From assembly GCF_014203605.1 (NCBI RefSeq), contig NZ_JACHJJ010000010.1:186001-250000 (forward strand): 64,000 nt of DNA, written 5' to 3'. Source of the stretch: Thiemannella venezuelensis (GTDB lineage Bacteria; Actinomycetota; Actinomycetes; Streptosporangiales; Streptosporangiaceae). Shown here piece after piece: positions 48,076 to 62,553 of the stretch; position 1 is the first letter of the stretch, and every line of letters begins with the position of its first letter. The notes below the pieces were generated by a model. It was not told where the DNA came from. It searched no databases and worked only from the letters and a program-made list of their open reading frames with translations. Both the position numbers and the translations under genes were made by a program.

Positions 48076-49107
48076 TCACCCGGCGCCGATCGCGTCCATG
48101 AGCATGGGGAGGGCGCGTTCCAGGGAGCGCTGCCAGTACGGCCAGGCGTGGGTGCCGGGACCGTAGAAGTCGGTGGTGATGTCGGCGCCGTCCGCCTCCG
48201 CCCGCCGGGCGAAGGCCCGGGCCTGGGAGAGCAGGGTCGCCTCGCCGCCGTCGCGGGCGGCCGGCGGGGAGTCCAGCGGGCCGGGGGTCCCGTCGCCGCA
48301 GGAGACGTAGAGCCGCACGCCTTTGAGCCGTGAGGTCAGGGCGACCGGGTTGTGCGCCTCCCACTCCGGCTCGCCCGGAGCCCCCCACAGGTCGGCGGGG
48401 TCCTCGCCGTGGCGCCCCAGCAGCCAGGGGGCGCTCTCGGTGGTGTCCAGCACGCCGGAGAAGGAGGCCGCCGCCTGGAACATGCCCGGGTGCCGGGCCG
48501 CGTAGGAGATCGCGCCGAACCCGCCCATCGACAGCCCCGCCACCGCCCGCCGGTCCCCGGCGCCGTAGTCGCGCTCCAGGATCCGGCGGACCTCGGTGAG
48601 GTGGAAGGTCTCCCAGCCCGGGCCGTCGCGCCAGTCGGAGTAGAAGCCGACCGCGCCGCTCTCCGGCATGACGACGATCACCGGGTGGCGTGCGGTGAGC
48701 CGCGCCGCGTCGCCCTCCGTCGCCCAGGAGTCGTAGGCGGGCTGGCAGCAGCCGTTCAGCAGGTACAGCACCGGCCACGGGCCCGAGCCCGGCCGCCAGC
48801 CCTCGGGGAGCAGCACCCGGACCCTGCCCTCGCGGCCCAGCGCGGCCGAGGCGACGGTGAGCACGTGGTCCCGCTCGCTCCGCCGTTCCACCTGCACGCC
48901 GGGCGCCGCCCGCGCGGTGTCCTCGGCGTCCCCTCCCCTGGAGGCGCTGTCCCTGGAGGCGCTGTTCCTGGAGGCGCTGTTCCTGGAGGCGCTGTCCCCG
49001 GCGGTCCCGCCGGGGGAGGAGGGGGGCACCAGCAGGGCCAGCGCGACGGCGGCCACCGCCAGTCCGGCGAGCAGGATCACACCCAGGCGCACGGCCGTAC
49101 GATTCAT
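48076..49107 (-). CDS. Secreted or anchored esterase (antigen 85/esterase D-like)
   Basis: A 343-residue protein. Residues about 7-29 form an uncleaved or signal-type membrane segment (VRLGVILLAGLAVAAVALALLV). A Ser-rich linker with four near-identical pentapeptides (DSASR/NSASR) follows. The alpha/beta hydrolase domain has PVLYLLNGCCQPAYDSW, the nucleophile GLSMGGFGAISYAARHP, and the catalytic His in GPGTHAWPYW. This fits the putative-esterase family that includes mycolyltransferases and carbohydrate esterases; no lipid-transfer role can be claimed. Divergent from the isochorismatase-like gene. Confidence 0.88.
   Translation of the reverse strand: MNRTAVRLGVILLAGLAVAAVALALLVPPSSPGGTAGDSASRNSASRNSASRDSASRGGDAEDTARAAPGVQVERRSERDHVLTVASAALGREGRVRVLLPEGWRPGSGPWPVLYLLNGCCQPAYDSWATEGDAARLTARHPVIVVMPESGAVGFYSDWRDGPGWETFHLTEVRRILERDYGAGDRRAVAGLSMGGFGAISYAARHPGMFQAAASFSGVLDTTESAPWLLGRHGEDPADLWGAPGEPEWEAHNPVALTSRLKGVRLYVSCGDGTPGPLDSPPAARDGGEATLLSQARAFARRAEADGADITTDFYGPGTHAWPYWQRSLERALPMLMDAIGAG
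48938..48997 (-). repeat. Four tandem 15-bp repeats in the esterase linker
   Basis: CTGGAGGCGCTGTNC occurs four times without gaps (third-last base C, T, T, C). On the minus strand it encodes the xSASR pentapeptide array of the linker between membrane segment and hydrolase domain. Confidence 0.9.
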
Positions 49108-49263
49108 CGGACAATCCTGGCCTGCCGGAGGGTGCGGGGGAAGCCCTCCCGGTCCGGCCAGGGGCGGTCGGGCGCCGCCGGCCGTGCGGTCCCGCGCCGT
49201 TGTCGGTGGCCCCGTCTACGGTGGGGTCGGCACATGATCCGCGTCGAGGAACGAGAGGTTCTC

Positions 49264-49830
49264 ATGACGACCCTGCCCGACCGCCCGAACACCGCGCTGC
49301 TGGTCATCGACGTCCAGAACGGGGTGGTGGCCGGCGCCCACAACCGCGACGGCGTGATCGCGAACATCAACACCCTGCTCGACAGGGCCCGCGCGGAGGG
49401 CGCGCCCGTGGTCTGGGTGCAGCACTCCGACGAGGAGCTCGAGCGGGGCAGCGAGGGCTGGCAGTACGTGCCGGAGCTGGTCCGCCGCGAGACGGAGCCG
49501 CTCGTGCACAAGACCTACGGCGACTCGTTCGAGGACACCGATCTGGAGGCGCTGCTCGCCGAGCGCGGGGTGGGCCGCCTCGTCGTCACGGGCGCCCAGA
49601 CCGACGCGTGCATCCGCTCGACCCTCCACGGGGCCATCGTCCGCGGATACGACGTGACGCTGGTCGGCGACGCGCACACGACGGAGGACTTCAGCCAGTA
49701 CGGCGCGCCGACCCCGGAGCAGGTGATCACGCACACCAACCTCTACTGGCGGTGGCAGAGCGCGCCCGGGCGCAGCGGGGGGACCGTCGACACGGCGGAG
49801 GTGACCTTCGCGGCGGGCGGCGCGGGCTGA
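49264..49830 (+). CDS. Cysteine hydrolase of the isochorismatase family
   Basis: A 188-residue cysteine hydrolase. The catalytic triad is recognisable: Asp in LLVIDVQNGVV, Lys in PLVHKTYGDSF, Cys in VTGAQTDACIRST. The preceding cis-peptide VTG is present. Family members hydrolyse nicotinamide, isochorismate, N-carbamoyl compounds or related amides; this branch is unassigned. I chose ATG 49264 with GAGAGG upstream over the earlier in-frame ATG at 49234. It is convergent with the SRPBCC gene. Confidence 0.9.
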   Translation: MTTLPDRPNTALLVIDVQNGVVAGAHNRDGVIANINTLLDRARAEGAPVVWVQHSDEELERGSEGWQYVPELVRRETEPLVHKTYGDSFEDTDLEALLAERGVGRLVVTGAQTDACIRSTLHGAIVRGYDVTLVGDAHTTEDFSQYGAPTPEQVITHTNLYWRWQSAPGRSGGTVDTAEVTFAAGGAG

Positions 49831-49841
49831 GCCGTCCGCCC

Positions 49842-50291
49842 TCACCCGCTCCCGTCCTCCGCGGCGGACAGGAACGCCTCGATGGCGGCCTTCCAGGAGG
49901 CGAGGAAGGCGGGGTAGCCGGCGGCGAACTCCTCGAGCTCCCGGGAGGCCTCGCCGGTGAGGGGGGTGAGGTCGTAGGTGACGGTGACCTCGCTGGCCTC
50001 GCCGCGCTCCCCGGCCGGCTCCAGCGTCACGGTGACGGTCCCGGCGCGCGAGCCGGGTGTGACGCGGGCGTAGGAGATGCTCCGCCCGCTCCGGCGGCCG
50101 AGCACCACCCAGACGGTCGCCTCCCCGTGCGCGCCGGTCTCGAAGACGGTGCCGGGCTCGGTGTCGTCCTCGGTGGGGACGGGGAAGCGGGGCCGCCAGC
50201 CGTCCGCCCACCTCTCCTCGCCGCGGGCGGTGAACAGGGAGAGCGCCTCCTCGGGCGGGAGGGGGACGGTGAGGGTTCCGGTGAGCCTCAT
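49842..50291 (-). CDS. SRPBCC/START-fold protein
   Basis: A 149-residue single-domain protein of the polyketide-cyclase/Bet-v1-like fold: GTLTVPLPPEEALSLFTARGEERWADGW is the first strand-helix unit, then alternating beta-strands and the long C-terminal helix (REFE-type ELEEFAAGYPAFLASWKAAIEAFL). Such folds bind hydrophobic ligands or act as Aha1-like chaperone co-factors. It is translationally coupled (ATGA) to an RHH regulator gene; together they make a small autoregulated unit. Ligand unknown. Confidence 0.8.
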   Translation of the reverse strand: MRLTGTLTVPLPPEEALSLFTARGEERWADGWRPRFPVPTEDDTEPGTVFETGAHGEATVWVVLGRRSGRSISYARVTPGSRAGTVTVTLEPAGERGEASEVTVTYDLTPLTGEASRELEEFAAGYPAFLASWKAAIEAFLSAAEDGSG

Positions 50292-50533
50292 GGCGCCTCC
50301 TTCAACCGGTGCGCGTCGGCGCTGGTCAGCTTCAGGGAGTAGACCTCCTTGAGCTGGTCGATCTTGGCCGTCGTCTCGGGGGAGAACGGGGCCTTGCCCT
50401 CGAACGCGTGCAGGACGATGCCCTCGACGAGGTCGCCGACGGACATGTCCAGATACTCGGCGAGGCCCTTGAGGACCTTGAGCATGCTCTTCTCGATCCG
50501 GAGCCCGGTCTGCACCCGCTCAACTGTTACCAT
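50288..50533 (-). CDS. Small ribbon-helix-helix-type regulator
   Basis: An 81-residue protein. MVTVERVQTGLRIEKSMLKVLKGLAEYLDMSVGDLVEGIVLHAF reads as a ribbon-helix-helix DNA-binding domain: a short N-terminal strand (TGLRIE), helix A (SMLKVLKGLAEYL) and helix B (SVGDLVEGIVLHAF). The remainder is a polar helix. A 16-bp palindrome is centred on its own start codon, so it likely represses itself and the coupled SRPBCC gene. RHH identity is by pattern, not by search. Confidence 0.75.
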   Translation of the reverse strand: MVTVERVQTGLRIEKSMLKVLKGLAEYLDMSVGDLVEGIVLHAFEGKAPFSPETTAKIDQLKEVYSLKLTSADAHRLKEAP

Positions 50534-50540
50534 GGTAACA
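50525..50540. promoter_or_regulatory. 16-bp palindromic operator over the RHH start codon
   Basis: TGTTACCATGGTAACA is a perfect palindrome whose centre CATG holds the ATG. It is AT-rich compared with its surroundings and is the best candidate for an RHH dimer-of-dimers site with two half-sites TGTTAC/GTAACA. Confidence 0.7.
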
Positions 50541-50632
50541 ATGTACTCCTCTCTACGGGTAGAGGGGAACCCGCCGCCGGCCGGGAATCCGCCTGCGGGC
50601 CCGGACGGGCCGGCGGAGGTAGTGTGATCGGG

Positions 50633-51121
50633 ATGAGCCAGCCCTTCCTCGATCCGGCGGAGTGGTACGCCACCCTGCCCACCGCGTTCGTCTCGGCCTG
50701 CCTGCTGCTCACCGACACCGAGGACCGCGTCCTGCTGGTCAAGCCCAACTACCGGCCCTACTGGATGATCCCCGGCGGCGTCATCGAGCCCGGCGAGCTG
50801 CCCCAGGAGTGCGCGGTGCGGGAGATCGGCGAGGAGCTCGGCCTGATCGTGCGGGCCGGTGGCCTCCTCGTCGTCGACTGGTCCCCGCCGGTGGACGACC
50901 GCCCCCGGGTCCTGGTCAACTTCCTGTTCGACGGCGGCGTCCTCGAAGAGCCGATCGAGATCCGGCTGCAGGCCGAGGAGCTCGACGACGCGGCGTTCCT
51001 GCCCTGGGACGAGGCCGCCGCCCGGCTGGCCGCCCACACCGCGCCCCGCCTGGCCGCGGCCCGCCGGGCCCGCAAGGACGGGCGGACCGCCTACCTGTCG
51101 GGCGGACCGGCCGGCGGCTGA
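50633..51121 (+). CDS. NUDIX hydrolase
   Basis: A 162-residue NUDIX protein. The Nudix box GGVIEPGELPQECAVREIGEELGLIV (split: GGVIEPGE at about 45, REIGEELGL at about 60) has the metal-binding REIGEE core complete. It hydrolyses a nucleoside diphosphate linked to another group; substrate unknown. Start: ATG 50633, or the in-frame GTG at 50624, which is closer to GGAGG at 50615-50619. Divergent from the RHH gene. Confidence 0.88.
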   Translation: MSQPFLDPAEWYATLPTAFVSACLLLTDTEDRVLLVKPNYRPYWMIPGGVIEPGELPQECAVREIGEELGLIVRAGGLLVVDWSPPVDDRPRVLVNFLFDGGVLEEPIEIRLQAEELDDAAFLPWDEAAARLAAHTAPRLAAARRARKDGRTAYLSGGPAGG

Positions 51122-51152
51122 GAGGCGTCGCCGCCGGCGGTCCCGTGCCGCC

Positions 51153-52496
51153 TCAGGGCCAGGACTTCTCGATCTCGGCGAGCACGGTCTCCGTGTCCTC
51201 ACCCTTGATCCAGTCGGTCATCCCGGTCCAGAAGGAGCCGGTGCCGACCGCCGCCGGCATCATGTCCGAGCCGTCGAAGCGCACGGTGGTGTCGGGGTCA
51301 CGCATGATCTCCGCGGAGAGCTTGTCGAGGTCGCTCTTGTAGAGGCTCATGTCGACCTTGTTGTTCGCGCTCATCCAGCCGCCCAGGCTCACACGCCTGG
51401 AGGCGAAGTCGCCCGTGGCCAGGTACGTGTGGACGGCGGCGACCTCGGGCCGGTCGCTGAACGCCCCGGTGAACGTCGAGCCGACGATCGCGAGCCTGCC
51501 CTCCGACGGGTCGGCGGGCGGTACGGGGAAGGCGAACACGTCGCCGTCGGCGGCCACCTTGGTGCCACGCGGGAAGCTGCCGGCGTAGAAGGACCCGAGC
51601 CGGTAGAACGAGCACTCACCCCGCAGGATGGGCAGCCCGGCGTCCTCGAAGTAGGTCGTGGCGGCGTTGCGCACCCCGCCCCTGACGTACTTCTCGTTCT
51701 TGACCACCCGTTCCGCCCGTTCCGCGGCCCTGAGCACCTTCGGGTCGTCGAAGGGGATGGCGTGCGTGACCCACTGGTCGTAGACGTCGGGGCCGTACAT
51801 GGCCAGCATGGCGTCCTCGATCCAGTTGGTGGCAGGCCAACCGGTCGCCGCGCCGGACCCGAGCCCCAGGCACCAGGGCGTGCGCCCGGTGTCCGCGATC
51901 TTCGCGCTGACCGCCATCAGCTCGTCCCAGCTCCGCGGCACCTCGTAGCCCTCCTTCTTCAGCGCCGCCGGGGAGTACCAGACGTAGGACGAGACGTTCG
52001 AGTCGAAGGGGATCGCGTAGAGCTCGCCGTCGACGGAGCCGTAGGTCAACCAGTCGGCCGACCAGTTCTCCCCGGCCGCCTTCGCGACCGAGCCGGCCGC
52101 CGGCTTGAGGTTCCCGCTCCCGGCGAGGGTGGCGATGAGGCCCGGTTGCGCGACGATGGCGAGATCCGGCGGGTCCCCCGCCCCGACCCGCTTCTTGACC
52201 TCGTCCTCGACGCCCGCGGCCCCCTCGACGTCGACCCGGATCGAGGTGCAGTCGGAGAACCGCCGCAGTGCCTGCGTCGCCTTGACGCTCTCGAATCCGT
52301 CGTTCATGAGGAGCGTGACGGTGGTGCCCTCGTGCCCCCGGTAGGCGGCGTACGGCGCGCACGCGGCCTCCCGGGCCGCCGCCTCCTTCGCGGTGCCGGC
52401 GGCGTCGGCGGTGCCGCACGCGGCCAGCAGCAGGGAGGACAGGGCGGCGACGGCTCCGGCGGCTGCCTTCCGGCCGCGGTGTGACTGCTTGTTCAT
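51153..52496 (-). CDS. Orphan sugar-binding lipoprotein linked to a chemoreceptor
   Basis: A 447-residue family 1 solute-binding protein. Lipoprotein signal with RGRK then LLLAAC, lipidated Cys at 27. The mature part has HEGTTVTLLMNDGFESVKATQALRRF, DLAIVAQPGLIATL, YAIPFDSNVSSYVWYSP and late WMSANNKVDMSLY, resembling alpha-glucoside or related oligosaccharide binders. No permease or ATPase gene is adjacent. Instead it lies 44 bases downstream of a methyl-accepting chemotaxis protein gene on the same strand, which suggests the binding protein presents its ligand to that receptor. ATG at 52496 follows GGAGAAG. Confidence 0.85.
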   Translation of the reverse strand: MNKQSHRGRKAAAGAVAALSSLLLAACGTADAAGTAKEAAAREAACAPYAAYRGHEGTTVTLLMNDGFESVKATQALRRFSDCTSIRVDVEGAAGVEDEVKKRVGAGDPPDLAIVAQPGLIATLAGSGNLKPAAGSVAKAAGENWSADWLTYGSVDGELYAIPFDSNVSSYVWYSPAALKKEGYEVPRSWDELMAVSAKIADTGRTPWCLGLGSGAATGWPATNWIEDAMLAMYGPDVYDQWVTHAIPFDDPKVLRAAERAERVVKNEKYVRGGVRNAATTYFEDAGLPILRGECSFYRLGSFYAGSFPRGTKVAADGDVFAFPVPPADPSEGRLAIVGSTFTGAFSDRPEVAAVHTYLATGDFASRRVSLGGWMSANNKVDMSLYKSDLDKLSAEIMRDPDTTVRFDGSDMMPAAVGTGSFWTGMTDWIKGEDTETVLAEIEKSWP

Positions 52497-52540
52497 GGGG
52501 TTCTTCTCCAAGTGGACGGGGAGGGGGAGACCGGCGGTGC

Positions 52541-54124
52541 TCATACCTGGAACCGCCGCACCACCGCGCGCATCCGCTCGGCGGTGGTGGACAGGTCCCG
52601 GGCCGCGGCCTGGGCGGACCGCCCGTCCTGGGAGGCGGTGCGGGTCGCGCCGGCGAGCTCGTCGATGGTCCCCGCGATGTCGCGTGTGCCGAGCGCGGCC
52701 TTGCTGATGCTCTCGCTCATCTCGCCGGTGGTGGCGCTCTGCTCCTCCACGGCGGCGGCGATGGCGAGCTGGTGCTCGCTGATCTGGGAGATGATGGCGC
52801 TGATGTCGGCGATGGCGTTCGCCGCGCCGGCGCTGGTGCCCTGGATCGCCTCCACCCGGCGGGAGATGTCCTCGGTCGCCTTGGCCGTCTCCTGGGCGAG
52901 CTCCTTGACCTCGCTGGCGACCACGGCGAAGCCGCGGCCCGCGGCTCCGGCACGGGACGCCTCGATGGTGGCGTTCAGCGCGAGCAGGTTGGTCTGCTTG
53001 GCGATGGCCGTGATCACCTTGATGACGTCGCCGATCTCGGCCGACGAGGTGCCCAGCTCCGCGACGGTGTCGGTGGTGCTCTCCACCACCGTGATGGCCT
53101 GTGAGACGACCTGCGACGCCTGGCTCGCGCTCTGGGCGATGGAGCGCATGGCGGTGTCCGTCTCCCGGGCCCCGGCCGCCAGCGCCTCGACGTTCTGAGA
53201 GACCAGCCCCGCCGAGTCGGTGGCGGAGGAGGCCTGGCCCGCGGCGGTCGCGGCCGAGGAGTCGATGCGGGCGGCGGAGGCCGAGACACGCGCCGAGGCG
53301 TCGTCCAGCGACTCGGCGGCCTCGACGAGGGCCGCCACGGTGTCGCGCACGGCCTGCCGGGCGCTCTCGTAGCCGGCGGCCATCCGGCCGACCTCGTCGC
53401 CGGAGTCCACCTCCGCGGTGACGGTCAGGTCGCCCTCCGCCATGGAGGCCAGCGCCGACTGCACCCGGCGGACGGGCCGGACGATCGCCCCGGCGACGAC
53501 GAGCGCGATGGCCCCGGTCAGCAGCAGGCCGGCGACGAGTGCCACCAGCACCAGCCGGATCGCGTCCGCCTTGCCGTCCTGGATCTCCTTGCCGCCGGCG
53601 GTGATCGCCTCCGTCTCGGCGGCGGCCAGCTCGTCGAGATTCTCCTTCGCGATGGTGAGCATCTCGCCCTGGCGTAGCCGGGTGTCGCGGAAGGCCGCCT
53701 CGTCACCGGCCTTGCTCGCGGGCAGCATGATCTCGTCGCGGGAGGTGCGGTACTGGGCGATGGCGGCGTCGACGGAGGTGACGGTGCCCGTCGCTTTCCC
53801 GGTCCCGGCCTTCCGGTACCGCTCCCATGCCTGGTCGAACACGGTGTCGTTCTGGTGGATCTCCTCCTCGGCCTGTCGCCGGGAGACGTCGTCGGCGAGC
53901 GCCACGTGCTCCAGCAGGATGGCGTCCTGCTGCAGGAGCGCGGTGCGCGCCTCGTTGAGGCTGAGGGCCTGCGCCATCCGGTAGTCGGTGATCGACCCGG
54001 CGGTGGAGGCGACCGAGCTCAGCTGGGCGACGCCGACCGCGCCGATGCCCGCCATGGCCAGGCCTGCGACGGCCGTCGTCATGAGGAGTTTCGGCCGTAC
54101 GCCGAGGTCTCGCCAGAACCGCAT
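52541..54124 (-). CDS. Methyl-accepting chemotaxis protein
   Basis: A 527-residue chemoreceptor. Membrane helix 1 at about 14-34 ([22 protein letters not shown]), an extracytoplasmic four-helix-bundle-like sensor (about 35-188), helix 2 at about 190-212 ([20 protein letters not shown]), HAMP domain at about 213-265 ([18 protein letters not shown]) and the signalling coiled coil. The highly conserved tip is [20 protein letters not shown] followed by [16 protein letters not shown]. The C-terminus lacks a CheR/CheB-tethering pentapeptide. It leads a two-gene unit with a sugar-binding lipoprotein. No che or flagellar gene is in the window. Confidence 0.93.
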   Translation of the reverse strand: MRFWRDLGVRPKLLMTTAVAGLAMAGIGAVGVAQLSSVASTAGSITDYRMAQALSLNEARTALLQQDAILLEHVALADDVSRRQAEEEIHQNDTVFDQAWERYRKAGTGKATGTVTSVDAAIAQYRTSRDEIMLPASKAGDEAAFRDTRLRQGEMLTIAKENLDELAAAETEAITAGGKEIQDGKADAIRLVLVALVAGLLLTGAIALVVAGAIVRPVRRVQSALASMAEGDLTVTAEVDSGDEVGRMAAGYESARQAVRDTVAALVEAAESLDDASARVSASAARIDSSAATAAGQASSATDSAGLVSQNVEALAAGARETDTAMRSIAQSASQASQVVSQAITVVESTTDTVAELGTSSAEIGDVIKVITAIAKQTNLLALNATIEASRAGAAGRGFAVVASEVKELAQETAKATEDISRRVEAIQGTSAGAANAIADISAIISQISEHQLAIAAAVEEQSATTGEMSESISKAALGTRDIAGTIDELAGATRTASQDGRSAQAAARDLSTTAERMRAVVRRFQV

Positions 54125-54270
54125 TTTCCAACCCGTTTCCTCTGCCGCGCCGTCGGATCAGCGCTGGTCGCTCCTCCCGTTCGGCCGGGAGACGGGGAAG
54201 GCAAGAGATTCACAGGTCAAGAAAGAAGCCCCGGCGGCAGGACGCCGCGAGAGGCGGGACGGCGGGCGGT

Positions 54271-54302
54271 GGCCGGGCGCCGCCGTAGCGCGGCGCCCGG
54301 CC
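54271..54302 (-). terminator. Alpha-amylase gene terminator
   Basis: A perfect 13-bp stem (54271-54283 with 54290-54302) and 6-base loop begin just after the amylase stop. Confidence 0.8.
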
Positions 54303-54308
54303 GGCGGG

Positions 54309-56138
54309 TCAGCGCCAGGTGTCGTTGCGCGTCGCGGTGCCGCTCGACGGCGTGGTGAAGGAGCGGTCGGGGTCGCTCTCCCAGGTCACCGAGCCGTCCG
54401 GGTTCTTCTTGATGTACTTGTAGAAGATCGTCTTGCCTGCGGGCAGGTTCACCGTGGCCTTCCAGACCGGGTAGTCGGCCGACGAGAGCGCGACCGCGTT
54501 CGCCGGGTTCCACGAGCCCAGCTCGGCGGCGTCGCCGACGACGAAGACGTTCTGGCCCCAGGAGGTCGTCACGCCGGCGTTGAAGGAGGTCGCGATCCTG
54601 CCGGGACTCACGGTCGGGGAGGGGCTGGCCGTCGGGGTCGGGGTGGCTCCGCCGCCGACGTGGACGGCGACCGCGCTCCTGGCCGGGACGGTCACGCTCG
54701 CGGTGCCGTTCGCGCCGACGGTCACCGAGCCGCTCCCGGCGACGTTGGCGTAGGTCCCGGCGGGCAGGCCGGTGGTGAAGGTGCGGGTGACGGAGCCGCC
54801 CCCGTTGTTGATCGCGGTCCAGCCCTTGTTCCCGCGGCTGAAGGCGATCACGTTGTCGCCGTTGTCGTACCAGTCGGCGACCGGCGTGCCCGCCACGGCC
54901 CGGTGGAAGCCGGCCATCCCGGCCATCTGCCGGTGGAAGCAGGTCCAGCGGCCGTTGCCGCAGTCGGTGTCGGTGACGAATCCGCCGTTCGCAGAGGGCG
55001 GGCCGGCCTCCTTGTCGTTCCAGGTGAAGCCGGAGTAGACGCGCGGCGTGCCGTACGGCCAGGCCAGCATGAAGACGTTGGCCAGCCGGTAGGCGTCGCC
55101 GTACTTGTAGTTGAGGGTCGAGCCGTTGCGCTCGGTGTCGTGGTTGTCGACGAACGTCACGGCCCTGTCGCCGGGGACCGAGAGCCCCCAGCTCTGCCCG
55201 AACGTCTCCAGCCAGTGGATCTGGCCGGTGAACTGCTCCTTCATCTTCCGGCCGAAGACGAACTCGTGCACGTCCGCGATGCCGGTGTACTGGCTCGGCT
55301 GGACCTTCTCGCCCTCGCCGTGGATGACCTCCAGGTGCAGGTACGGCGAGCCGGTCAGCTTCGCCTTGACGGCGGCCAGGTCGTCGGGGTGGATGTGCTT
55401 GGCCGCGTCGACGCGGAAGCCGTCCACGCCGAGGGAGGTCAGCTTGTTGAGCCAGCCGGCGATCTGGTTGCGGACGTACTCGGAGCCGGTGTCGAGGTCG
55501 GCCAGACCGGACAGCTCGCAGTTCTGCACCCGCCAGCCGTCGTTCTTGTAGTCGGCGTCGTCGATGACGCACGCGGGCGAGGTGCGGAAGTCCCAGGAGG
55601 AGTAGGTGCCGGGGTAGTGGTACTTGCCGAAGCCGTACCCGCCGTAGCTGGTGCTGCCCTGGCCGGTCATGTGGTTGATCACCGCGTCGGTGTGGACCTT
55701 GACACCCGCGTCGTGGCAGGCCTTGATCATGTTCTTGAACGCGTTCTCGTCGCCGAACTTGCTGGTGAGCGTGTAGCGGGCCGGCTGGTAGATGTCCCAC
55801 CAGACCGAGCCGCCCTTGCTCATGGAGTCGTGCGGCGGGGAGACCTGGACGGCGCCGTACCCGGCCGGGCCGAGCACGTCGGTGCACTCGCGGGCGACCG
55901 AGTTCCAGTTCCAGCTCCAGAGCTTGACGATGGGGCCGGTGCCGGCCGGGGGAGCGGCCTGGGCGGCGGCGGTGGAGGCGGCGCCGAGCGCGACGGGCAC
56001 GAGCACGGCGGCGCCCGCCAGCACGCTCAGCGCCGCGGCGGCGAGGGACCTGCGGGCGGGGGAGCTGCGGGTGGGAGGTCTGCGGGTCGGGTGTGCGGGG
56101 GCGGGAGATGAGGAAGCGGGGGATTTGTAGGATTCCAC
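54309..56138 (-). CDS. Secreted alpha-amylase with starch-binding CBM20
   Basis: A 609-residue exported enzyme. Long N-terminus with an RRS motif and hydrophobic segment (SLAAAALSVLAGAAVLVPVAL) ending near AAAQA, possibly a Tat or long Sec signal. The GH13 barrel has YGAVQVSPPHD, DAVINH (region I), GFRVDAAKH (II, nucleophile Asp about 243), LHLEVIHGEG (III, Glu about 270) and FVDNHDTER (IV, Asp about 333). After an all-beta C domain and a TPTPTASPSPTVSP linker comes a CBM20 module (NVFVVGDAAELGSWNPANAVAL ... YKYIKK). It endo-hydrolyses starch outside the cell. GTG start with GGAGG six bases upstream. Confidence 0.95.
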   Translation of the reverse strand: MESYKSPASSSPAPAHPTRRPPTRSSPARRSLAAAALSVLAGAAVLVPVALGAASTAAAQAAPPAGTGPIVKLWSWNWNSVARECTDVLGPAGYGAVQVSPPHDSMSKGGSVWWDIYQPARYTLTSKFGDENAFKNMIKACHDAGVKVHTDAVINHMTGQGSTSYGGYGFGKYHYPGTYSSWDFRTSPACVIDDADYKNDGWRVQNCELSGLADLDTGSEYVRNQIAGWLNKLTSLGVDGFRVDAAKHIHPDDLAAVKAKLTGSPYLHLEVIHGEGEKVQPSQYTGIADVHEFVFGRKMKEQFTGQIHWLETFGQSWGLSVPGDRAVTFVDNHDTERNGSTLNYKYGDAYRLANVFMLAWPYGTPRVYSGFTWNDKEAGPPSANGGFVTDTDCGNGRWTCFHRQMAGMAGFHRAVAGTPVADWYDNGDNVIAFSRGNKGWTAINNGGGSVTRTFTTGLPAGTYANVAGSGSVTVGANGTASVTVPARSAVAVHVGGGATPTPTASPSPTVSPGRIATSFNAGVTTSWGQNVFVVGDAAELGSWNPANAVALSSADYPVWKATVNLPAGKTIFYKYIKKNPDGSVTWESDPDRSFTTPSSGTATRNDTWR

Positions 56139-56172
56139 GGGGGGCCTCCAGGATCGATGGATGGGTTCCCGT

Positions 56173-56204
56173 GCCGGGCCGGGTGCTGCAACACCCGGCC
56201 CGGC
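56173..56204 (-). terminator. Hairpin between pullulanase and amylase genes
   Basis: A perfect 13-bp stem (56173-56185 with 56192-56204) and 6-base loop, about 130 bases after the pullulanase stop and 35 bases before the amylase start. It may end the long pullulanase transcript or, if the amylase has its own promoter further upstream, act in its leader. Confidence 0.55.
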
Positions 56205-56330
56205 GGCTCTCCGGACCGCCCTTCTCCGGCGGCCCGGCGGCCTTCTCCCGGAACCGCCGTCGGCGGCCCGGCGTTCTCCCGGGCCCTCTCCTCTGACGGC
56301 CCGGAGCCTCTCCAGGACTGCACGGTCCCG

Positions 56331-62186
<5,856 letters not shown>

Positions 62187-62225
62187 TGGGGGCCTCCACG
62201 GTGTCGTTTTGGGGGTGTTGCCCGG

Positions 62226-62254
62226 AAGTTACTCACTAGACATGATCTGTGCAA
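62226..62254 (-). promoter_or_regulatory. Likely pullulanase promoter
   Basis: On the minus strand TTGCAC (62254-62249) and TAACTT (62231-62226) are 17 bases apart, placing transcription start about 32 bases before the GTG. Confidence 0.55.
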
Positions 62255-62257
62255 TGC

Positions 62258-62277
62258 CTTGCCGCAACTTTCTGAAT
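62258..62277. promoter_or_regulatory. MalR-type operator at the pullulanase promoter
   Basis: CTTGCCGCAACTTTCTGAAT matches 13 of 20 bases of the malE box at 62441 and abuts the -35 of the pullulanase promoter. Less conserved than the two malE boxes. Confidence 0.45.
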
Positions 62278-62440
62278 CCCGGCGGCCGGCGCGGCTCCCC
62301 GACGGGTCCCGAGGTGCTGCGGATCAGGTCTCCTGACCTGCTATATCAGTGTTGACCTGCGACTATCCTGAGCGGCGGAAGCGATGGGCGAGTTCTCCGT
62401 GTTCGTCGCGTTGGTTCGGTATGTAACAAGTTTGCAGACT

Positions 62441-62460
62441 CTTGCAGCAAGTTCTTCCAA
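62441..62460. promoter_or_regulatory. MalR-type operator at the second malE promoter
   Basis: CTTGCAGCAAGTTCTTCCAA shares 16 of 20 bases with the box at 30371-30390. A further TTTGCAG at 62431-62437 makes a direct repeat of the TTGCAG core nine to ten bases away. The box covers TTCCAA (62455-62460), which with TAACGT (62478-62483, spacer 17) forms a good promoter. Confidence 0.7.
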
Positions 62461-62483
62461 TGGGATTCACGTCGGCGTAACGT
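62455..62483 (+). promoter_or_regulatory. Likely promoter of the second malE
   Basis: TTCCAA-N17-TAACGT with the MalR-type box over the -35. Confidence 0.5.
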
Positions 62484-62553
62484 CCGGCGTACTCCACACC
62501 GGTCCGGCGGTTCTCCGTCCCAGGGCCGGTCCCCTGAGCTATGAGGAGAAATC

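Larger units (their letters stand above)
62187..62553. promoter_or_regulatory. Divergent promoter region of pullulanase and second malE
   Basis: About 367 bases with promoters in both directions and two MalR-type boxes, listed separately. No supported gene; the GC is lower than in flanking genes. Confidence 0.7.
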
